From: Bacteroides sp.
GTDB lineage: Bacteria > Bacteroidota > Bacteroidia > Bacteroidales > Bacteroidaceae
DNA length: 51,980 nt
NCBI GenBank assembly: GCA_020861095.1
Contig: JAJBTC010000027.1
Location: 1 to 51,980, forward strand
Direction: 5' to 3'
Under the pieces are notes generated by a model, which was not told the origin of the DNA, did not search any database, and worked only from the letters and a program-made list of their open reading frames with translations. Below are positions 30,320 through 40,206 of this stretch, piece by piece. The first letter of the stretch is position 1; the number at the start of each line of letters is the position of its first letter. The position numbers and the translations under genes were made by a program.

Positions 30320-31111
30320 TTATCTGAACATTAGTACGAACTTCGTTTCTCTGCCACTGTGAAGTTCAATACTTCCGCCCGATAGACGTATGATCTGTCG
30401 GGAAACACTCAGACCAATACCGCTACCTCCTTCTTTGGTGGTAAAGAAAGGGACAAAGATATGATGAGCGATCTCTTCCGGGATGGGCGGTCCGTTGTTG
30501 GTTATCTCCAGGATCACCTCCTTCTGTTCATTGCTGTAAGCATTCAACAAAATCTCTCCGCCCGGTTGAGTGCCGATAGCCTGTATGGCGTTTTTTAAGA
30601 TATTGATGACAACCTGGGCGATCAGATTCTCATCCGCGTACAGAAGCAGATCGGAAGGCGTCACGTGTGTCCGGATGGTAATATGACTGCTCGGTTCCTG
30701 ATGGCGTGCCAGTTCGGTCATTCGTTCCGCAAATCCTTTTACGTAGAACAGGGAGGGTTGTGGGGTAGGGATGCGGGTAAATTTACGATAGGAGTCTACA
30801 AAGGTGAGCAATCCTTTTCCTGTATGGCTGATGGTCTGTAAGCCTTGCCGGATCTCTTCATTTTCGGTATCTGCTCTCTGTATTAATGTCTCGCTCAGGG
30901 AGGTAATGGGGGTTACGGAATTCATGATCTCGTGGGTCAATACCCTTGTCAGCCTTATCCAGGAATCTATCTCCTTTTCATTCAGTTCGCTGTTGATATC
31001 ATTCATTGCCAGGATACGCAGTTCCTCCTTACGTATCCGGATCTCCGATGCTTCGTTTGCCCATAGGGTGGTCCATCTGTTCGATGGCAGTGTGGTGGCC
31101 AGCGTAACAAA
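30320..31111 (-). pseudogene. NtrY-like sensor histidine kinase, 5' end missing
   Basis: Only the C-terminal part of a membrane sensor kinase remains. An ATG at 31006 would give 228 residues, but the kinase-like reading continues upstream without a start to a TAG at 31112-31114 (...SEIRIRKEELRILAMND). That upstream part resembles the end of a PAS region. What is left is complete: HisKA with LTHEIMNSVTPITSL, N-box VINILKNAIQAIG, G1 ITNNGPPI and G2 GGSGIGLSVSRQI. The N-terminal sensor, HAMP and most of PAS are gone. The break lies 14 bases from a divergent permease gene. A free soluble kinase domain could still be made from the internal ATG. Confidence 0.8.
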
Positions 31112-31125
31112 CTAAATACTTCCGT

Positions 31126-33431
31126 ATGATGAGTAAACTGAATTATACATTTAAAACATTGATCCGGGGAAAAGGGTCGAATGTGATCAAGACCCTTTCC
31201 CTTACCCTGGGATTGGCTGTTTCTGTAATCCTGTTTGCCCGGATCGCTTTTGAAATGAGTTATGACTCCCATTATTATGAGGCAGACAGGCTGTATGTGA
31301 TCCAGAGTATCTATCATATGAATGGTGAAAAAGCAGAGCCGCATTTCATTATTTTCGGTGCTGTACCAGGAGGGATTGTCGAGAATCTGACAGATGTGGT
31401 GGAGAGTGCTACTGTGGTGCGACAATTGGGGGCAGATCAGCCATTTTTCTATGAAGAATTCAGATTACAGCCGCAAACCATTATTTCGGATACCCTGTAT
31501 TTTCAGACCATGGGTATCCAGGTTCTGAGTGGTGATCCCAGGGAACTAACCAATCCGGATGTGTTGTTTGTTTCCCGTGAATTTGCCAGAAATACATTTG
31601 GTGATGAGTCTCCTGTTGGCAAAACCTTGTCTTTGAATAAAGAAATCTCTATGACGGTGAAGGGCGTATATGAAGACATTCCGGAGAACTCTACGTTCAG
31701 ACATGATGTAGTAATCTCTCTAGGTAGCCTGATCAAGTATGGTTGGGGACGTATCAGTTGGGATCGGGGAGATATGTATAGAGGGTATGTCAGACTACGC
31801 CCGGGAGTAGCTCCGGAGCAGGTAAATAAGCGTATCAATGTAATTGCTCATCAGCATTACCCTTTTGAGCCGGAGTCAGGTATTGCTGTGGAGTATCAGT
31901 TAGCTCCTATAAAGAGTGTGTATACCAATAATAAAGAGGTACGCCAGATGAATATCCTGCTGTTTATGTTAGGATTTTCTTTACTATTTGTCGCTGCTAT
32001 GAATTATGTACTGATCGCCATCTCTTCTCTGTACAAAAGAGCCAAGGTAGTAGGGGTACATAAATGCAGTGGAGCTACCGGAGGAGATATATTTCTGATG
32101 TTCCTGCAGGAAACCGGCATTTTATTGGGAGTCTCTGTAATATTAACTTTTGTGCTTTTGTTTACTTTCCGTGAAGGTATAGAAGATCTGATCGGCGTTT
32201 CTATGTATGGCCTGTTCAATTGGGATACAAGTTGGTTACCGGTTTGTGTGGTGCTGTTGCTGTTGCTGTCCGCAGGAGTCATACCGGGAAAGATCTTTTC
32301 CGCTGTACCGGTCACTCAGGTATTTCGTCGGTATACAGAGACAAAGAGTGGCTGGAAATGTCCTCTACTGTTTGTAGAGTTTGCGGGAGTAGCTTTCATT
32401 TTCGGACTGATGTGTATGATCATGCTCCAGTACCAACAGATCATGAATAAAGATCTGGGATATGAACCGGATCATATAGCTACTGCTTATCATCAGTTTT
32501 CGGATGCGGAAACAGGCAGAAGCCTTTTGAAGCGTCTACCTATGATAGAAGATGTGGGAATTGCCATGATAAGTCCTTTATGGGGATATGCAGGAGATGG
32601 GGTAGTGAATGAAAGCGGGGTCAGAATATTTACTTCCAGTGGAACATTATAGATTATAATTACCTTCCGGTAATGGGTATTGAATTGGCAGAAGGACGGA
32701 ATGTACGCTCCGAAGATGAGATCTTGGTCAATGAGGAATTTGTGCGTGCAATCGGTTGGACCGATGGGGCGATAGGCAAACAGGTACATGGTGAAAGAAG
32801 GATGTTCGGGACCATTGTAGGGATAATGAAAGACTTCAGTTTCAGTGGTGCGTATGCCCCTATGCAGCCTGTTGTGTTCAACGCGGATGATACGTATCAG
32901 GCACAATATACGGTTCGGTTGAAAGAACCTTTCGATGACAATCTCCGGGCACTGAACCGGGAAATGAAAGAGATGTTCCCCCGGAATGACATTGTATTCC
33001 GGTCGTTGCGAAAAGAGTTGGACGAACGCTACGGATCGGTGAGACGCTTCCGAGATTCTGTGATCATTGCCTCTTTATCTATCTTTCTGATCGCTCTGAT
33101 GGGACTGTTCGGATACATCAACGAAGAGATTCGCAGACGCAGCAAAGAGATCGCTATACGCAAAGTGAATGGAGCGGAATCTAAGGATATATTGATTCTT
33201 CTTTCGTCCAATATATTCTGGACAGCACTTATTTCGGTTTCACTGGGAGCTATGGTAGCCTATTTCATCGGGCAAAAGTGGCTGGAACAATTTGTTGATA
33301 AAATAAATCATACTGTGTTCATGTATATCGGTGTAATTCTTGTATTGAATATGGTCATCCATCTGGGGGTTATGTTCAAATCCTGGAACATAGCTAATGA
33401 GAATCCGGCGGATAGTATAAAGGATGAATAA
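31126..33431 (+). pseudogene. FtsX/MacB-type ABC transporter permease, single-base frameshift
   Basis: A roughly 768-codon permease with the plan TM1, large periplasmic MacB_PCD domain, three TMs (FtsX), second periplasmic domain and final FtsX. The first frame (31126-32652) runs MMSKLNYTFKTLIRGKGSNV to VRIFTSSGTL-stop. The second begins in-frame before 32673 and reads WNIIDYNYLPVMGIELAEGR to the end at 33431. The join is at about 32636-32642: TCCAGTGGAAC probably lost one T from TCCAGTTGGAAC. The C-terminal half contains RRRSKEIAIRKVNGA, the usual FtsX cytoplasmic motif. No ATPase or outer-membrane partner is adjacent. A broken gene or a sequencing error. Confidence 0.85.
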
Positions 33432-33484
33432 TATATTTTCCGGAGGTTACCATTCAACAGGTAAAATTCTTATATGATAAATAG

Positions 33485-33515
33485 CTATCCGTAACCCTTT
33501 TGTGGTTGCGGATAG
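33485..33515. terminator. Hairpin between permease and MATE genes
   Basis: CTATCCGTAACC (33485-33496) pairs with GGTTGCGGATAG (33504-33515), 12 bp with one T-G pair, followed by TTTGTAT. It lies between convergent genes and may serve both. Confidence 0.6.
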
Positions 33516-33568
33516 TTTGTATACAGGCATTGACAATCACATCATGCACAGTTCCTGTTCCTCTCTTT

Positions 33569-34942
33569 TCAGATCGTCTTATTGATATCTGCCTGTTTTT
33601 TCCATCCTATTCTTTTTCTGTAATAAGTCAGATAGAAGATAGCAGTAACAAAAGCAAGAAAATCTGCGATGGGTTGGCTGGCCCATACTCCGTTGATCCC
33701 GAAATACCTGGGCAGGATCAGCAGACCGGGAAGCAGATACAGCAACTGTCGGGTGAGGGAGAGAAAGATGCTGACTTTGGCCTTTCCTATGCTCTGAAAG
33801 AAGTTGGAGATAACGGTTTGTGCTCCTACCAGCGGGAACATCAATACACAGATCCGCAGACCGGACGAGGCAATTTCTATGAGTTCATCGCTTCTGGTAA
33901 AAATCGAGGAGACCAGATGAGGCACGGTCTCACAAATGATGAAACCGCTGCTGGTGATTAGGATACCAGTTACGATCCCTATCCGGAGCAACTTCCATAC
34001 CCGGTCCATTTTCATCGCGCCATAGTTATACCCTGCTATAGGTTGCATGCCCATAGTCAGTCCCAATACGATCATTATATACAGGGTAAGCAATCGGTTG
34101 ATGATACCATAGGCACCGATGGCCAGATCGCCACCATAAGATTGCAAGGTGTTGTTGATCACGATCACGATCATACAGGCACAGACATTGATCAGGAAAG
34201 GAGACATACCAATGGAATAGATGTTTCCTACTACCCTGGCGCGTAGTTTCCACATTCCCGGCATGAAATGTACCAGGCTGTTTGTGCGGGTAAAATGATG
34301 GATCACCCATACCATACCGATTGCCTGTGAGATCACAGTCGCGGTAGCTGCGCCGCGAATGCCCCAATGAAAATAGAATATAAATGTCGGGGCCAGAATG
34401 ATATTAGTGATCACTGTTACCAGCGAAGTCAGCATGGCTTTTCTGGGATAGCCGGTAGCTCGCATGATGTTGTTCAGAGAAAGCATGGTGTAAGAAACGG
34501 GAGTGCCCAGCAGGATCACCTGCATAAAGTCTCTGGCATAGGGCAGCGTCTCTATGCTGGCACCGAAAAAACGTAATACAGGATCTAAGAACAGGAAAGC
34601 GAGAAGACCGAAGAACACGGCATTTGTCAGGCACAATATCAGTGTAGTACCCAATATCTCCTGTGCTCCTTTGAGGTCATTTTGTCCCAGACGGATGGAG
34701 GAGATCGTAGAAGCACCTGCCGAGACCAATGTACTGAAGGCCACAACAAGGTTCATCAGAGGAAAGGTGATCGCCAGTCCGGCAATGGCTAAAGGACCTA
34801 CTCCATGACCGATGAAGATACTATCGATGATGTTGTACAGCGAAGTGATCGTGGTACCGATGATAGCCGGCAGGGAGTATTGCAACAGCAATTTCCCTAC
34901 CGGTTCCGTTCCCAGAGCCATCGTTTTATTCTCCTGTATCAT
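33569..34942 (-). CDS. MATE family multidrug/metabolite efflux transporter
   Basis: A 457-residue transporter with about 12 helices in two similar halves. The start is standard for Bacteroidota MATE proteins (ALGTEPVGKLLLQYSLPAIIGT), with IIDSIFIGHGVGPLAIAGLAI in helix 2 and VSYTMLSLNNIMRATGYPRKAM in helix 5. These proteins export drugs or metabolites with Na+ or H+. Substrate unknown. It stands alone, convergent with the broken permease gene. Confidence 0.93.
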   Translation of the reverse strand: MIQENKTMALGTEPVGKLLLQYSLPAIIGTTITSLYNIIDSIFIGHGVGPLAIAGLAITFPLMNLVVAFSTLVSAGASTISSIRLGQNDLKGAQEILGTTLILCLTNAVFFGLLAFLFLDPVLRFFGASIETLPYARDFMQVILLGTPVSYTMLSLNNIMRATGYPRKAMLTSLVTVITNIILAPTFIFYFHWGIRGAATATVISQAIGMVWVIHHFTRTNSLVHFMPGMWKLRARVVGNIYSIGMSPFLINVCACMIVIVINNTLQSYGGDLAIGAYGIINRLLTLYIMIVLGLTMGMQPIAGYNYGAMKMDRVWKLLRIGIVTGILITSSGFIICETVPHLVSSIFTRSDELIEIASSGLRICVLMFPLVGAQTVISNFFQSIGKAKVSIFLSLTRQLLYLLPGLLILPRYFGINGVWASQPIADFLAFVTAIFYLTYYRKRIGWKKQADINKTI

Positions 34943-34989
34943 TCTCAGCCAATGTTATAGATTTTTAAGTGTGACATCCGCGCAGATCA

Positions 34990-35021
34990 TTTGGCGCGTC
35001 CGGTGATTATTCGGATATTTG
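34990..35021 (+). promoter_or_regulatory. Promoter of the HAD hydrolase gene
   Basis: TTTG (34990-34993), a 20-base spacer and GATATTTG (35014-35021) resemble the Bacteroides promoter with one mismatch. It lies inside the extended open frame starting at 34991, which supports the ATG at 35066 instead. Confidence 0.55.
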
Positions 35022-35065
35022 CCAACAATTCGTATTGGGTAACGTTTGTAGGTAAAATAAAGTTT

Positions 35066-35716
35066 ATGAAGAAGGATATACAACCGGCAGCATTGTTTGA
35101 TCTGGATGGAGTGATCATGGATACAGAGTCTCAATATTCCGTTTTCTGGAACAGGCAGGGAGAGAAGTATCTGGAAGAGAAGGACTTTGGCAGACGGATC
35201 AAAGGACAGACACTGAAACAGATCTTTGATGGATATTTCCAGGGAAGAGACGAGGTACAGGAACAGATCAGGTCGGAACTGGAACGGTTCGAACAGGAGA
35301 TGTCTTATGCATATATTCCGGGATTCCCTGAATTTCTGGCCGACCTGCGTCGGCAGGGCGTACGGACGGCTGTGGTCACCAGTTCCAATACGCGGAAAAT
35401 GGAAAATGTCTATCGCGCACATCCCGATTTTACTTCTTTATTTGATGTCATCCTTACCGCGGAAGATTTTACCCGTTCCAAACCTGATCCGGAATGTTTT
35501 CGGGTGGCTATGCAGTGTCTGGGATGCTCTCCGGAAAATAGTGTTGTTTTTGAAGACTCCTTTCACGGACTCACCGCTGGTCGTGGATCCGGTGCCTGGG
35601 TAGTTGGGTTGGCCACAACGAACTCCCGCGATTCGATATCGGAAAAATGTGATCTGGTCTGGGACAACTTTACCGGGAAAGACTGGAATAGTTTAAAACA
35701 AGAATTGCAAAGATAA
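35066..35716 (+). CDS. HAD family phosphatase (beta-phosphoglucomutase/phosphoglycolate type)
   Basis: 216 residues from the ATG at 35066 (MKKDIQPAALFDLDG). HAD motifs: I FDLDG with nucleophile D12 and acid D14; II VVTSSN; III RSKPDPECF with the Lys; IV VFEDSFHG. A helical cap lies between motifs I and II (about 20-85), as in subclass IA enzymes that act on small sugar phosphates. DTESQYSVFW after motif I is the usual beta-PGM-like context. The exact substrate is unknown; phosphoglycolate and sugar phosphates are both possible. Confidence 0.92.
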   Translation: MKKDIQPAALFDLDGVIMDTESQYSVFWNRQGEKYLEEKDFGRRIKGQTLKQIFDGYFQGRDEVQEQIRSELERFEQEMSYAYIPGFPEFLADLRRQGVRTAVVTSSNTRKMENVYRAHPDFTSLFDVILTAEDFTRSKPDPECFRVAMQCLGCSPENSVVFEDSFHGLTAGRGSGAWVVGLATTNSRDSISEKCDLVWDNFTGKDWNSLKQELQR

Positions 35717-36192
35717 ACGACAAGTCGGGACTCTTTTTGCGGTCTGCCCGGAGCAGACAATGGATGGTCCGGACAATGGAACGAATCTTCCATCTTCACC
35801 TCCCGGTTGAGGTCTCCCCGAAGTTCCCTGTCACAGGGATCCGTTTTATAAGTATGGTAAGGTGTATGGAGAGATGTATAGATCTTATTCATACAGCCGG
35901 TTTGTATTTCTGTTCGATAAAGGTAGGAAAATGAATATTCTTTTCATAGCCCTTCCCTATACCGGAAATGTAGATGGCATAAGAGGGTTATTGTCATTTA
36001 ACTCCCTCTCAACGACCGGTGTCCGGATGTGTATCCGTGTAGAGAAAAAAGGTGGATAAAATCTTTTCAAAAGGTGGCTATTGTCCGCATGAACTGTTTT
36101 TCTGCCTTTTCTACCAATTTTTTCCCCTTCCTTCTGCCTTTTAAGCCTATCATTGTAGCCGGTAATTGTTTCAAGGAAAGAAAGGATTGTAT
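35717..36192. other. Intergenic region, no clear gene
   Basis: About 475 bases with no recognisable protein and none of the intergenic repeat families. Short open frames here (for example 35862-36059 and 36029-36241) have unusual composition and no domain. Confidence 0.5.
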
Positions 36193-36303
36193 ATGGACAA
36201 ATTCTATAAAAAGAAAATGTATCTCTTGTTGTTTCTGTTGAGTGTGGTACTGCTGTTATGGGGGTATATCTCTGTAAAGTTATTGTCCACTCTGATCAGA
36301 TAA
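36193..36303 (+). CDS. Candidate 36-residue single-pass membrane protein
   Basis: ATG to TAA, 36 codons: a basic start (MDKFYKKK), a continuous hydrophobic stretch of about 18 residues (YLLLFLLSVVLLLWGYI) and a short basic tail ending LIR. AAAGGA, a fair ribosome-binding site, is eight bases upstream. It ends 28 bases before the pectate lyase ATG, so they may share a message. The composition is what a real small membrane protein shows; no homology is known to me. Confidence 0.4.
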   Translation: MDKFYKKKMYLLLFLLSVVLLLWGYISVKLLSTLIR

Positions 36304-36331
36304 CTACCTGTGACAAAAAACTCAAAACAAT

Positions 36332-37915
36332 ATGAAAACACTGCATTTATTCATTTTTCTTCTGTTCTTTCCTTTTCTGCTCAGCTGTTCGGATGCCGGC
36401 GAAAAGCCTGAACCCGGGGAACGGGAGCATCCCGGGTTACCAGAGGTCCCGGAAGCTCCGGAAGAAGAGCATACTTATCCTGTGAATCCGGTAGACGAGA
36501 TCGCTTATGCATTTCCGGGAGCGGAAGGCGGTGGCCGGTATGCCACAGGTGGTCGTGGAGGGAAAGTATATGTGATCACTTCCTTAGAGGATGACGGAAG
36601 TCCGGGCACTTTGCGTCATGCTTTGCTGCAATCGGGCAGACGGATCGTGGTTTTCAATGTCTCAGGTACTATCTTTCTGAATTCTTCCCTTTCCATCCGG
36701 GAAGGGGACCTCACCATTGCCGGACAGACAGCTCCGGGCGATGGCATCTGTGTAGCCAGCTATCCGGTAGTGGTGAACGCCAGCAATGTGATCATACGAT
36801 ATATGCGTTTTCGTATGGGAGACAGAGAGGGAGAAAAGGTCGGAGCCGACGGTGCCGACGGTCTGGAAGGACGCAAACAGGAGAGGATGATCATTGATCA
36901 TTGCTCCATCAGCTGGTCTACCGATGAATGCGCGTCTTTCTACGATAACAAAGATTTCACCATGCAGTGGTGCCTCATTTCTGAGAGTCTGCGCCTTTCC
37001 GGACATTCGAAGGGACCACACGGATATGGCGGTATCTGGGGAGGGGTGAATGCCTCTTTCCATCACAATCTGATGGCTCATCACGATAGCCGTACACCTC
37101 GTTACGGTCCGGGAGCCAAATATGTAGGAACAGAAACAACAGATGTACGCAACAATGTATTTTACAATTGGAGTGGCAACGGGTGTTACGGAGGCGAAGG
37201 CATGTCGGTCAATATCGTGAACAACTATTACAAGCCTGGACCGGCTACGGACAGTGACAGGCTTCGTTCGTTGGTCATGGCCATTGATATAAAGAGGGAA
37301 GAGACCGGAGATTTCGCTTCTATCAATGATGTACCTGGTAGCTATTACCTGAGCGGTAATTATTTTCCGAATGATCCGGAGGTGTCGGCCAACAACTGGA
37401 AAGGAGTGCGTGATAATACCGGATGGGGCGAGGCGGCTCTTAAAGCGCAGGCTCCCTGTACAACGGAGCCACTAACGGTTGAACATACAGCACAGATAGC
37501 GTATGAACGGGTTCTTTCTTATGCGGGTTGCAGCAGATCCAGAGATGATATAGATCGGCGAATCATACAGGAAACTGCTACAGGTACAGCCACTTATAAA
37601 GGATTGAGTGAGCACAACGGAAAAGAAGGCGACTGGAAAAGTGCCAGCCACCCTAAAATGGGGATTATTGATAGTCAGGACGATCTCAAACCGGCAGCAG
37701 CAGGAAGTGACTGGAGTCCCTGGCCTGTGTTGAAGTCTGAAGAACCTCTGTTGGATACAGACGGAGACGGAATGCCGGATGCCTGGGAAATTGCCAATGG
37801 GCTTGATCCTTATACTCCGGATGCCAATGGACGGCACCTGAGTACGGGGTATGACAATATCGAAGTATACATCAACAGTCTGGTAGAGTATATTACCAGA
37901 TTGCAATATCAATGA
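36332..37915 (+). CDS. Pectate lyase family 1 lipoprotein
   Basis: A 527-residue PL1-type polysaccharide lyase, cleaving polygalacturonate by beta-elimination. The lipobox FLLSCS places C19 or so as the lipidated residue; a proline/glutamate-rich linker (about 25-50) extends it from the membrane. The right-handed parallel beta-helix begins at AFPGAEGGGRYATGGRGGKVY and includes VIIRYMRFRMGDREGEKVGADG, MIIDHCSISWSTDE (the typical calcium/substrate segment) and HHDSRTPRYG with the catalytic Arg. A calcium-binding TSP3-like repeat, DTDGDGMPDAWEIANGLDP, lies near the C-terminus. No SusCD pair is adjacent, so this is not an obvious full pectin locus. Confidence 0.93.
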   Translation: MKTLHLFIFLLFFPFLLSCSDAGEKPEPGEREHPGLPEVPEAPEEEHTYPVNPVDEIAYAFPGAEGGGRYATGGRGGKVYVITSLEDDGSPGTLRHALLQSGRRIVVFNVSGTIFLNSSLSIREGDLTIAGQTAPGDGICVASYPVVVNASNVIIRYMRFRMGDREGEKVGADGADGLEGRKQERMIIDHCSISWSTDECASFYDNKDFTMQWCLISESLRLSGHSKGPHGYGGIWGGVNASFHHNLMAHHDSRTPRYGPGAKYVGTETTDVRNNVFYNWSGNGCYGGEGMSVNIVNNYYKPGPATDSDRLRSLVMAIDIKREETGDFASINDVPGSYYLSGNYFPNDPEVSANNWKGVRDNTGWGEAALKAQAPCTTEPLTVEHTAQIAYERVLSYAGCSRSRDDIDRRIIQETATGTATYKGLSEHNGKEGDWKSASHPKMGIIDSQDDLKPAAAGSDWSPWPVLKSEEPLLDTDGDGMPDAWEIANGLDPYTPDANGRHLSTGYDNIEVYINSLVEYITRLQYQ

Positions 37916-38023
37916 GAGTGAGATGAGGACCACTGGTCTGTGTCGCTCCTCTGGGGAATATGGGCTGTGCGCTTTCTACCAAATTCGTGGATCGTTGATC
38001 AGGCAAAGCCGATTTCTTGTTTT

Positions 38024-38059
38024 TTTGTTGTACTATCCGGATTAAATATTATAACTTTG
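38024..38059 (+). promoter_or_regulatory. Probable panB promoter
   Basis: TAACTTTG (38052-38059) fits the -7 box; a TTTGTTG cluster at 38024-38030 supplies a -33 candidate about 21 bases upstream. The panB ATG is 69 bases downstream. Confidence 0.5.
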
Positions 38060-38128
38060 CAGCCTGTTTTTTCGGACTCCTGTTTCCGGAAGGAAAAGGT
38101 AAATGATTAATTATCAAAAGAAAAAGTT

Positions 38129-38950
38129 ATGACTGGTTACATATCAGATGACAAAAGAAAGGTGACTACTCACCGTCTGATCGAGATGAAACAACGCGGA
38201 GAAAGAATATCTATGCTCACCGCGTACGATTATACAATGGCCAAGATCGTGGATGGCGCCGGGGTGGATGTGATCCTGGTAGGAGACTCTGCTTCGAATG
38301 TAATGGCCGGAAACGTGACTACTCTTCCCATGACTTTAGATCAGATGATCTATCATGGCAAATCCGTGGTGCGGGGTGTGAACCGTGCTATGGTGATTGT
38401 GGATATGCCTTTTGGCACCTATCAGGGCAACTCCAAAGAGGGGTTAGCTTCGGCTATCCGCATCATGAAGGAGAGCCATGCCGACGCGTTGAAACTGGAA
38501 GGAGGAGAGGAGATCATCGAAACCGTGAAACGTATCCTGAGTGCCGGTATCCCTATTATGGGACACCTTGGGCTAATGCCTCAGTCCATCAATAAATACG
38601 GAACCTATACTGTACGCGCCAGGGACAAAAACGAAGCGGACAAACTGATCCGGGACGCTCATTTACTGGAAGAGGCCGGTTGTTTCGGCATCGTTCTGGA
38701 GAAGATACCGGCCGAACTGGCTGCACGTGTAGCCAGCGAACTCACCATTCCTATTATCGGCATTGGTGCCGGGGGGCAGGTAGATGGCCAGGTGTTGGTT
38801 GTGCAGGATATGCTGGGTATGAGTAAAGGATTCAGTCCACGTTTTCTGCGTCGCTACGCAGACCTTCATACGGTAATGACGGATGCTATCAGTCAGTATG
38901 TGGAAGATGTGAAGGAAAAAGATTTCCCCAACGAGCAGGAGCAATACTGA
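38129..38950 (+). CDS. panB: 3-methyl-2-oxobutanoate hydroxymethyltransferase
   Basis: A 273-residue PanB that adds a hydroxymethyl group from 5,10-methylene-tetrahydrofolate to alpha-ketoisovalerate, the first step of pantothenate synthesis. Family motifs: [23 protein letters not shown] with the Mg2+ Asp, [34 protein letters not shown] and [16 protein letters not shown]. Full length. panC and panD are not in the window. It is followed at 60 bases by an MFS transporter on the same strand. Confidence 0.97.
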   Translation: MTGYISDDKRKVTTHRLIEMKQRGERISMLTAYDYTMAKIVDGAGVDVILVGDSASNVMAGNVTTLPMTLDQMIYHGKSVVRGVNRAMVIVDMPFGTYQGNSKEGLASAIRIMKESHADALKLEGGEEIIETVKRILSAGIPIMGHLGLMPQSINKYGTYTVRARDKNEADKLIRDAHLLEEAGCFGIVLEKIPAELAARVASELTIPIIGIGAGGQVDGQVLVVQDMLGMSKGFSPRFLRRYADLHTVMTDAISQYVEDVKEKDFPNEQEQY

Positions 38951-39010
38951 TCCGGTATTCATCATATGGGTGTATAAACGTTTTCAGGAAGTAACTTATT
39001 TAATATATTT

Positions 39011-40189
39011 ATGGAATCAGACAGGATGCCGGGCTTATGGACTCCCTCCTTTGTACGGCTTTCTCTGGGCAATTTGTTTCTCTTTGTCTCTCTCTATATG
39101 TTGCTACCTGTATTGCCGGTAGTTATGGGGAGCCGGCTGGGACTTCCGATCTATCAGACAGGAAGTATATTCCTCTTTTTCACATTGGGTATGTGTATCG
39201 CAGGACCTTTCTACAACTACCTGATAGATACCTATAAGCGCAAATCACTGGCACTCCTTTCTTTTGCTCTGTTGGGGGTGGGCACCGTAGGATATATGTT
39301 TGTAGCTGGTTTCGGGGAATTCCTGTTGCTTGCTTTATCACAGGGTGTTATGCTGGGTGTGGTGACCACGATGATCATTACACTGGCTATCGATATTTCC
39401 GCTTCCCATTGCCGTAGCGCGGCCAATATGGCATTTGCCTGGATCGCGCGGCTGGGTATGATCCTGGGCATTTCCGTGGGATTGATCCTGGATCAGATAC
39501 AAGGATTTGAGACGATCATTTATTCTTCTGTAGCGATAAGTGCTTTGGGGGTAGTTTGTCTGATGGGAGTGCATGTACCTTTCCGTGCTCCTATCGGAGT
39601 GAAGGTTTGCAGCCGCGACCGTTTTATCCTTCCTCAGGGTTGGCTGCCTGTGATCAACTTAGTAATGATCGCTGTGGTACCGGGGATCCTGATCCCTGCC
39701 GTACCTCAGTCTTATACCCATATCTCTCTCTGGTATGTACCGATCCCTTTCTTTCTTTTTGTGGGGTTTGGCTTTTTGTTGTCGGTGATGCTGGCGCGGC
39801 TTTTGTTCCGGAATGAAAAGACATGGATGCAGATCGTATCCGGATTGTTGCTGATCGTGGTCGGACTAGCCATACTGGTCGATCCGGACCGTACCATCGG
39901 AGCTGTTGCCGCTGCTCTTTTGATCGGGCTCGGGATCGGGCTGACCACTCCGCAGTTTCTTCTGCTTTTTATTCGTTTGTCCGATCACTGTCAGCGGGGT
40001 ACAGCCAATACCACTCATCTGCTGGCATGGAAGCTGGGTATCTCCCTGGGTATACTCATTACCTGTTATTTCACCGTCTATCTTACACCACAGGTAGCTT
40101 TTCAGGCAGCTCTTCTCTCCGCGGTACTGGCACTTTTGTTTTTCATGGCGATCACCTATCCCTATTATAAGAGGAAGAAAGTCAGATGA
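39011..40189 (+). CDS. Major facilitator superfamily transporter
   Basis: A 392-residue MFS protein with 12 predicted helices in two halves. The loop after helix 2 (GPFYNYLIDTYKRKSLALLSF, about 64-84) is a degenerate form of the MFS loop motif GxxxDRxGRR. The second half starts near VKVCSRDRFILPQGWLPV. The pattern resembles the arabinose/drug-efflux group common in Bacteroidota. Substrate unknown. Starts 60 bases after panB and ends 17 bases before a repeat island. Confidence 0.9.
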   Translation: MESDRMPGLWTPSFVRLSLGNLFLFVSLYMLLPVLPVVMGSRLGLPIYQTGSIFLFFTLGMCIAGPFYNYLIDTYKRKSLALLSFALLGVGTVGYMFVAGFGEFLLLALSQGVMLGVVTTMIITLAIDISASHCRSAANMAFAWIARLGMILGISVGLILDQIQGFETIIYSSVAISALGVVCLMGVHVPFRAPIGVKVCSRDRFILPQGWLPVINLVMIAVVPGILIPAVPQSYTHISLWYVPIPFFLFVGFGFLLSVMLARLLFRNEKTWMQIVSGLLLIVVGLAILVDPDRTIGAVAAALLIGLGIGLTTPQFLLLFIRLSDHCQRGTANTTHLLAWKLGISLGILITCYFTVYLTPQVAFQAALLSAVLALLFFMAITYPYYKRKKVR

Positions 40190-40206
40190 AAAAGATGGAT
40201 TGATTA

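Noticed and set aside
36332..37915. Polysaccharide utilisation locus around the pectate lyase
   Set aside because: No SusC/SusD pair, sensor or other pectinolytic genes flank it; the neighbours are a HAD phosphatase and panB.
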